In this document: one piece after another, positions 58,816-64,000 of the stretch
Numbering within the stretch: the first letter of the stretch is position 1
Layout of the letters: every line of letters starts with the position of its first letter
Assembly: GCA_029721435.1 (NCBI GenBank)
Contig: CM056578.1
Location: forward strand, 13,578,313 to 13,642,312
Reading direction: 5' to 3'
DNA from: Gymnothorax reevesii
Taxonomy: Eukaryota; Chordata; Actinopteri; Anguilliformes; Muraenidae
Length of the DNA: 64,000 bases
The notes under the pieces: model-generated
Told to the model about the DNA's origin: nothing
The model's input: only the letters and a program-made list of their open reading frames with translations
The model's database searches: none
Position numbers and translations under genes: made by a program

Positions 58816-59960
58816 TGTACATCATAAAATAGTAATCTGCTTCAGCTAGTACGGTGCCTGTACCACAATTCAAATTCACTGGCTCAGATGGAACTGTTCC
58901 AATCCCATTCCTTCCTTACCGCATAGGCCTACTTGTGTTTCTGAAGCGTATAGCCAGTTCATCCTTGGAGCTTCGAGTCGATTATTTAATCGTTTTGTTG
59001 TTTTTGTTGTTGATGCCTTTTCATTTCATAGCAGAAGGGCAGGGTCCATACACTTGAAGGAGGACATGAAACAGGTGGGAAGATTAATCCCAACATGGAG
59101 TTTGACATAAGGGTGTAGGTTTAAATCCCTCAGGGAAAACCGTGGAAATATTGCAGAAATTAATATTTTAGGACAACGGTGCTGTCCAAGGCGTAGGTTT
59201 AATCTGAGAGTTGTTAGAGACATACGTAATGCCAACACGAGAGGAAGAAAATTTTTTTTGCAATAACTTGAATGCAAAAATTCTCTTCTCCGTCAGAGAT
59301 TTCTGTCTTTCTTTGATGTTTTCTATGGTGCTCAGCGAGATGCATCCGTAATTTTCAGATTGATGCCTCATTCATTAATTTGTTTTTCTTTTCAGTATCC
59401 AAATAGTTTTGATTAGGTTCCAGAATACGCCTTCACAACTGTTATTTATGTTTCAAACATTTCTTATGAAACTCAACAATACTGAACAATTGTTTGAACT
59501 TTTACCACGTTATACTTAATTACATGATTATTATATTGTATTATTATTGTTACAATCATATTTGATGCTAGTCAAACAATTAACGGCTGCACAAATCAGA
59601 CTTGGAAATGCCTTGCTCAGTTTCTATGAAGCCCGACATCCTGCTTTGTTCCCACATAAGTTAGTCAACGGTTAACGCTAAGAATTTTTTGAAGAACTGT
59701 CTTCTGACCCCTCTCACATTTATAGCTGAGCAAAAGTCAAATTCTTCCATTATGAAACCCTTTCTTGTAAATTTAAAATCTCCAAGTCACTGTCCACCCT
59801 ATCTTCACACAAAAACTGGATGCTACACTAACAAACTCACTGAATTTAAATAGTTAAATTAGCACATTGTTTCCTGGTTATTTTACCTGTTAGTGGAGTC
59901 CTGAGTGCATTTGACTGTGGTTTACACTTAACTCACGGAGCTCTGTTGTAAACTTATTGT
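58816..59960. other. Non-coding, nothing recognised
   Basis: AT-rich; no exon or repeat-family support. Confidence 0.5.
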
Positions 59961-59961
59961 A

Positions 59962-60318
59962 AAGGTGGAATCCCATTAAGGGGGTTTTCTGGCCCAAACC
60001 ACCAATTTGAAAATAATTTTAAGCATTGATAAACCACCCCATGGCGTTCATGAATCCACCAGAGAACCCCGCGATATCATTTTTCTTTATGACAAAAATG
60101 ATATTTTTAACATTCTTTTAGTTTTTGGGTGGGGGCACCCATTCTGGAGCCCACAAAGTGTCACCAATGATTATAATCATGTGGTTATCTATGCACTTTG
60201 TAGCTGATATATTTTCCGATTGAATGAAAAGAGAATTTGTTGAAATCGATGTCATATTGCCGCGATAGGAAGATATTTGTTCAAAAAATATGTTCTGAAA
60301 TGGAGATTTCCAACGGCC
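59962..60318 (+). repeat. Left member of a direct repeat flanking the ISL2EU-like element
   Basis: Runs from aaaggtggaatcccattaag to ctgaaatggagatttccaac. It matches 62347-62700 in the same orientation over its whole length, with scattered substitutions and small indels. Confidence 0.85.
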
Positions 60319-60394
60319 ACATGAGTAAAAGACAATACATTCGACAAAGTTCCCGGCCATGAAACTCTAAGGGAATTTGATCAAATTTTCCCTT

Positions 60395-62340
60395 GGGTAT
60401 GGCGAACCTTCGATGAAAAAACCAGGATGTGTCGACACCAGTAACATCTTCATCTGAACACTTGCATCAACCAACCGTAGTAAATGCAAAAATGGGATGT
60501 GTCGATACGAAATGGATTGTTAGTATGGCTCTCACTTAATTCTTCTAGTTTAAGTTTTTTTTTTCCCAGTAATATAGTTGTTAACCATGACCCTTATGAT
60601 GTTTATGCTTAAAATTATTGTCTATTCTTAGACCTTCAAACTGAAGGAGCCTCAAGACCATGACAAGGTGACAGGTCCCCCTTGAGGAATAACTACCATG
60701 CTATAATGCATATTTAACATATGATATATTTGATACACTTTTGACTAGATTTTGTACAAATTAAATAATCCATTTAAAATTTACAACAGTTTTGACTTTG
60801 GCCTCTTGTGGCAGCATCTTTATTTGTGGCTGGTGGTAGAGGTATCCAAGATAATACAGGATGCTGCCCACATAGGCACACATTCTGATAGTGCGCTTAC
60901 CTGTTGGGCAAACAAAATAATAATCCCTGAGTGGATCATCCTCATCAGAAGAGTTGTATTCATTCCAGACATTATATTTAGTCTGAGACCGATGTCTGGA
61001 GTGAATCTGACCTCTGATAAGGTTTGATGTGAACTGGCACACCCACACCTCGAAGTCTCCATCAGGGGTGAGATGTTCTGAGACATAACCTAGTGCCTGC
61101 TTGAGCTGGTATACCCTACATGTGGCTGTCGTCAGGTACTCTAACTGCAAGAGAGGAAACCGTAAATCACCAACATCCGTTTTTTTGGCCAAACAACTTT
61201 CACCTTTCGAGTCATGTCTGGGTCCGCTTTAACACTGCCTGCCAAGGAGTTTGGCCTAGTCAAGCGAGACTTCACCCTCAATTCGATTGCAACATCTGCT
61301 GTTCTTCGCTCAGAGTCAGGTTGATAGATAGCTCCACGAGCAGCACTGAGACTAGCAGTTGTCCCTCGGTCTAAGGTTCCAATGACTGGAATAAAATGAT
61401 TTGAGGTTAACAGCTCTTTGAAAAATGTCCATTGCTTTAGCCGCCCGTGGTACCTCTCTACCACCCATCTGGTTTTCATGCAGAGGCGATCAGCATTGGC
61501 CTGTTGTATCATGCTGTGAGTTGCCACTTAGAGACAGATGGCAAATGTGCATCATAATCATGGGACTCAAGAACAGACATGACATCCCTGAAGCCTCTGT
61601 TGACAATCACAATGTTGTGCTCCTCTATCCAGGATTTCAGATGGTCCAGTGTGTCAAAAATGTGCTTTGATATATTGACATCATTTTCACTTCCATAACA
61701 CAGACCAACTGAATCCAAGACATAGCCATCAGGGAGCACGACTCTCATGAACTTCAAATAATTTTGTTTGTGTCTGCAATAGGACTTTCCCTGAAGTTCG
61801 TGGTCTTCACTCTTATTTATATACAAACATGTCCCATCCATAATGGCAGTGACTACTTCACCAAAGAATGCGTTTGTGAAAGGCGTGTTGTGTGATATAG
61901 CATCATCTCTTGATATATGAACAGGACCGAGATGATGAGGAATTATGGTCTCCACTGCTTCAGCCACAGCATGGAATGACTTTGTGATTTGCTTCTTATC
62001 CAGACTTGTCATAACACTTATCTGATCCCAAGAAAAATTTGTCTTCAACTGTTTTTTGGAAGTTATTCCTCAAGGGGACCTGTCACTTCATTGTGGTCTT
62101 GAGGCTCCATCAGTTTGAAAGTCTAAGAATAGGCTATAATTTTAATCATAAACATATGGGTCATAGTTAACAACTACATTACTGAAAAAAATTTTACTAG
62201 AAAAATTAAGTAAAAGCCATACTCACACAATCCATTTCAAATCAACTCACCCCATTTTAGGGTTCTTCAAGGGTCGGTTGATGAAAGAGATGACTGGTGT
62301 CAACACAACCTGGTTTTTTCATTGAATGTTGGCCATACCC
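60395..62340 (-). mobile_element. ISL2EU/Harbinger-like DNA transposon with long TIRs
   Basis: The terminal inverted repeats are 60395-60694 and 62062-62340, both opening (read inward) gggtatggc.aac.ttc.atgaaaaaacc and ending gacaggtcccc.ttgaggaataac. The right one is about 20 bp shorter through small deletions. Between them, on the minus strand, lies a transposase with a DDE core and an ISL2EU-type C-terminal region. I could not fix the target-site duplication. Confidence 0.75.
60761..62048 (-). pseudogene. ISL2EU-like DDE transposase pseudogene
   Basis: N- to C-terminal order on the minus strand is as follows. VVTAIMDGTCLYI holds the first catalytic Asp (about 61850). HNIVIVNRGFRDV is the site of the second Asp, here Asn (AAC, 61601-61599). 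CMKTRWVVERYHGRLKQW holds the Glu (about 61470). A tail with VYQLKQALGYVSEHL and YYFVCPTGKRTIRMCAYVGS resembles the zinc-knuckle-like C-terminus of this group. The frame breaks near 61515 and again in an A7 run at about 61181-61187, although the second break could instead be a 60-bp intron (donor AAG-GTGAAA, acceptor ctcttgcag). The N-terminal DNA-binding domain is missing. The enzyme is non-functional. Confidence 0.75.
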
Positions 62341-62346
62341 TGGGGC

Positions 62347-62705
62347 AAAGGTGGAGTCCCATTAAGGGTGATTTCTGGCCCAAACCACTGAATTAAAAAT
62401 AATTTATCAACATTGATAAACCACCCCAAGGAGTTCATGAATCCACTAGAGAAACCTACATTATCAATTTTCTTTATGACAAAATGATATTTTTCAAATT
62501 TTTTTAGCTTTTGGGAGGGGCCACCCATTCTGGAGCCCACAAAGTATCACCAATGATTATAATCACGTGCTTATCAATGCACGTTGTAGCGGATACATTT
62601 TCCTAAGGAATGAAAAAAGAATTTTTTGAAATTGGTGTCATACAGCCGAGATGGGAAGATATTTGTTCAAAAAATACGTTCTGAAATGGAGATTTCCGAC
62701 GGCTT
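62347..62705 (+). repeat. Right member of the direct repeat
   Basis: Begins a few bases after the right TIR (aaaggtggagtcccattaag) and runs to ctgaaatggagatttccgac. See the partner at 59962-60318. Confidence 0.85.
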
Positions 62706-63589
62706 TGTGTGTAAACGATGGTAAATTTCACATTATAAAACAGGTGCTTCCCATCCTTAAATGTCATTGGCTGAGCTGCGTTCCATGCCGGTATAAATTC
62801 AACGTAATCCACTGTATTCTGAGGCAGACCGCAGCACAAAATATCCCTGCACGCCCGGCCTTGCAACTGACTACTCTGCACTCAACTGACTCATTAGGTT
62901 ACGTTTGTTTCAAGACTTTTAGCTCGCTATTTCAGTGTTAGCGAAGTTTAGCCTTTTAACCCGCTAACCAGTTGGCTATCTACCTAGCTAGCTATATCAT
63001 TATAGAGTTCAATATCACTTTAGCTTGCTAGCTACGTTGCGTACTAGCTCGCCTTTTCAGTATTAGCAATAAATTGATTTTTTTTCTTGTGTGTTTTTTT
63101 TATGGGCTGTGTAGGGTAACGGCATCCATTCTAGTGACAAGCTGGTGAGCAAACTAATGCACAATTCAACATATTTTCCTGTGGAGTGTGGAGGACAAAA
63201 GTCAATCTTGTTCCCTCCTCTCGCTGCTGGTTGTAATGATATGGCCGATCGGCGCGAGTTGAGAGCAAGGAAACTCGAAAAACCGAAACCGAAAGGAACG
63301 TAAAATTATTTAACGGGGACTTCCGGAGATTGAAGGAGACATTCCAAATAGCCTGCTTTCATAATATATCTACATTAACGAGTCCAAATAGCCTGATGTG
63401 ACATGATAATGGCGCTAGATGAAAAGGCAATTTTAGCGTCTGTGTTGCTTGCCAACCAATCTGTCCACTCCACCTTGCTTGGTGGAATATAGTTCTCAAT
63501 TTTATTGTCATTACCGATAAATTTTTGTTTTTTTTCTTGTGCATTTATTTAATGGGCAATATGTAGGGTAACCGTTTTATAAAAGCAAT
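62706..63589. other. Non-coding with a short direct repeat
   Basis: About 50 bp around 63062-63112 (ataaa.tt.tttttcttgtg then atgggc...gtagggtaac) recur at 63518-63573 in the same orientation. No exon support. Confidence 0.5.
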
Positions 63590-63682
63590 AAGCCCCTTGA
63601 AGCATCGGTTTACAGTGATTTAACAACAGCAGAGAGGCACTAAGGCACTAAAATCACTGTAACCCACTGCTTCTTGGGGATT
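63590..63682. repeat. Short hairpin MITE
   Basis: The arm agccccttgaagcatcggtt + tacagtgatt (63591-63620) is matched in inverted form by aatcactgtaacccactgct + tcttgggg (63652-63679), about 80% identical. It is a small foldback repeat. Confidence 0.65.
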
Positions 63683-63830
63683 ATTCCTTTAAGATTCCGA
63701 GCCATGACACTAAGGGAATTTGCAGTTTGAATGGAAGTCTATGGTGCAATTTGACTAGTTGTAATTAAGTAAGATCTCTACAATAAATGTTTCCTCTAGT
63801 TAGAAAGTAATCGCCGATATCAAGAATTAA

Positions 63831-63885
63831 CATTTTGACAAGTGATAATTGAGTTGTAGATATCTTTTTCACTCGTCAAAATGAC
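63831..63885. repeat. Short inverted repeat
   Basis: cattttgacaagtga at 63831-63845 and tcactcgtcaaaatg at 63871-63885 form a 15-bp inverted pair with one mismatch and a 25-bp loop. Confidence 0.6.
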
Positions 63886-64000
63886 ATCACATTATGGATA
63901 TGTTGGCTTAGAATCCTCATTTGTCAAAAGCCAACTGTTTATGTCTACAATTGTTATCACTGCTCCTGATTAAAAGTTAATACGGCTTGCCATAGTGGAT

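Noticed and set aside
60118..60360. Minus-strand ORF in the left direct repeat, with a similar frame in the right repeat (62603-62881)
   Set aside because: The two translations agree only because the DNA repeats agree. The right copy has a stop in the shared part and no protein family is recognised.
61130..61200. A 60-bp intron in the ISL2EU transposase (donor AAG-GTGAAA, acceptor ctcttgcag)
   Set aside because: Not excluded, but the bases inside the supposed intron translate, after a one-base shift in an A7 run, to DLRFPLLQLEYL, which continues the family pattern. A frameshift is therefore the simpler reading.
33033..64000. Search for gdf9, uqcrq, leap2 or aff4, the next genes in the human order
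   Set aside because: No exon resembling these was recognised in the remaining 31 kb. They may lie further right or elsewhere in fish.
1..64000. tRNA, rRNA or snRNA genes
   Set aside because: No A-box/B-box pair with a cloverleaf, and no recognisable rRNA or snRNA sequence, was seen. tcgaaccc at about 41985 belongs to a dispersed repeat.

Overview
The window is nuclear DNA from a ray-finned (most likely teleost) fish. The evidence is vertebrate gene families with spliced exons, polyadenylation signals, abundant CA and GA microsatellites, and a mixed load of decayed transposons typical of fish: L2-like LINE, Tc1/mariner, TTAA-flanked Kolobok-like elements, ISL2EU/Harbinger-like, hAT-like MITEs and a Penelope-like remnant. 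There are no prokaryotic operons, CRISPR arrays or phage features. The species cannot be named from sequence alone.

Three protein-coding genes are supported. (1) The first coding exon of septin8 (minus strand, 4531-4560) encodes MAATD... and ends in a consensus donor; the rest of the gene lies off the left edge, so 1-4530 is its first intron. (2) sowaha (plus strand, 5634-7151) is an intact single-exon ankyrin-repeat gene, divergent from septin8 across about 1.1 kb. (3) shroom1 (minus strand, coding span 20365-32872) was assembled here from seven coding exons into an uninterrupted 1546-codon reading frame with ASD1 and ASD2 domains and no PDZ domain. sowaha and shroom1 are convergent. The order septin8 - sowaha - shroom1 matches human 5q31.1, which is independent support for the three names.

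Layout: 1-4530, septin8 intron 1 with an L2-like LINE 3' part and a Tc1 relic; 4561-5633, divergent promoter region; 5634 to about 8655, sowaha and its 3' UTR; 8.7-18.8 kb, intergenic, with several MITEs, a 1.9-kb foldback element flanked by TTAA, and diverged tandem units; 18.8-33.03 kb, shroom1, whose introns hold a near-complete Tc1/mariner copy, a 290-bp palindrome, a TTAA-flanked element and a TGTAATG-rich tract; 33.03-58.8 kb, repeat-rich non-coding DNA that is probably upstream or 5' intron of shroom1, with two candidate untranslated first exons (donors near 37277 and 58541); 59.9-62.7 kb, a disabled ISL2EU-like transposon with about 300-bp terminal inverted repeats sitting between two direct repeats; 62.7-64 kb, short hairpin repeats.

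In terms of function, septins form GTP-dependent cytoskeletal filaments and Shroom proteins recruit Rho-kinase to actin to drive apical constriction, so two of the three neighbours act on the cortical cytoskeleton; the role of SOWAH proteins is poorly known. I found no convincing novel multi-gene system. The most notable items are the shroom1 gene model with a GC-AG intron, the conserved septin-SOWAH-Shroom block, a palindrome carrying hammerhead-ribozyme-like cores on both strands, the ISL2EU element, and a tandem array of inverted CCAAT motifs.
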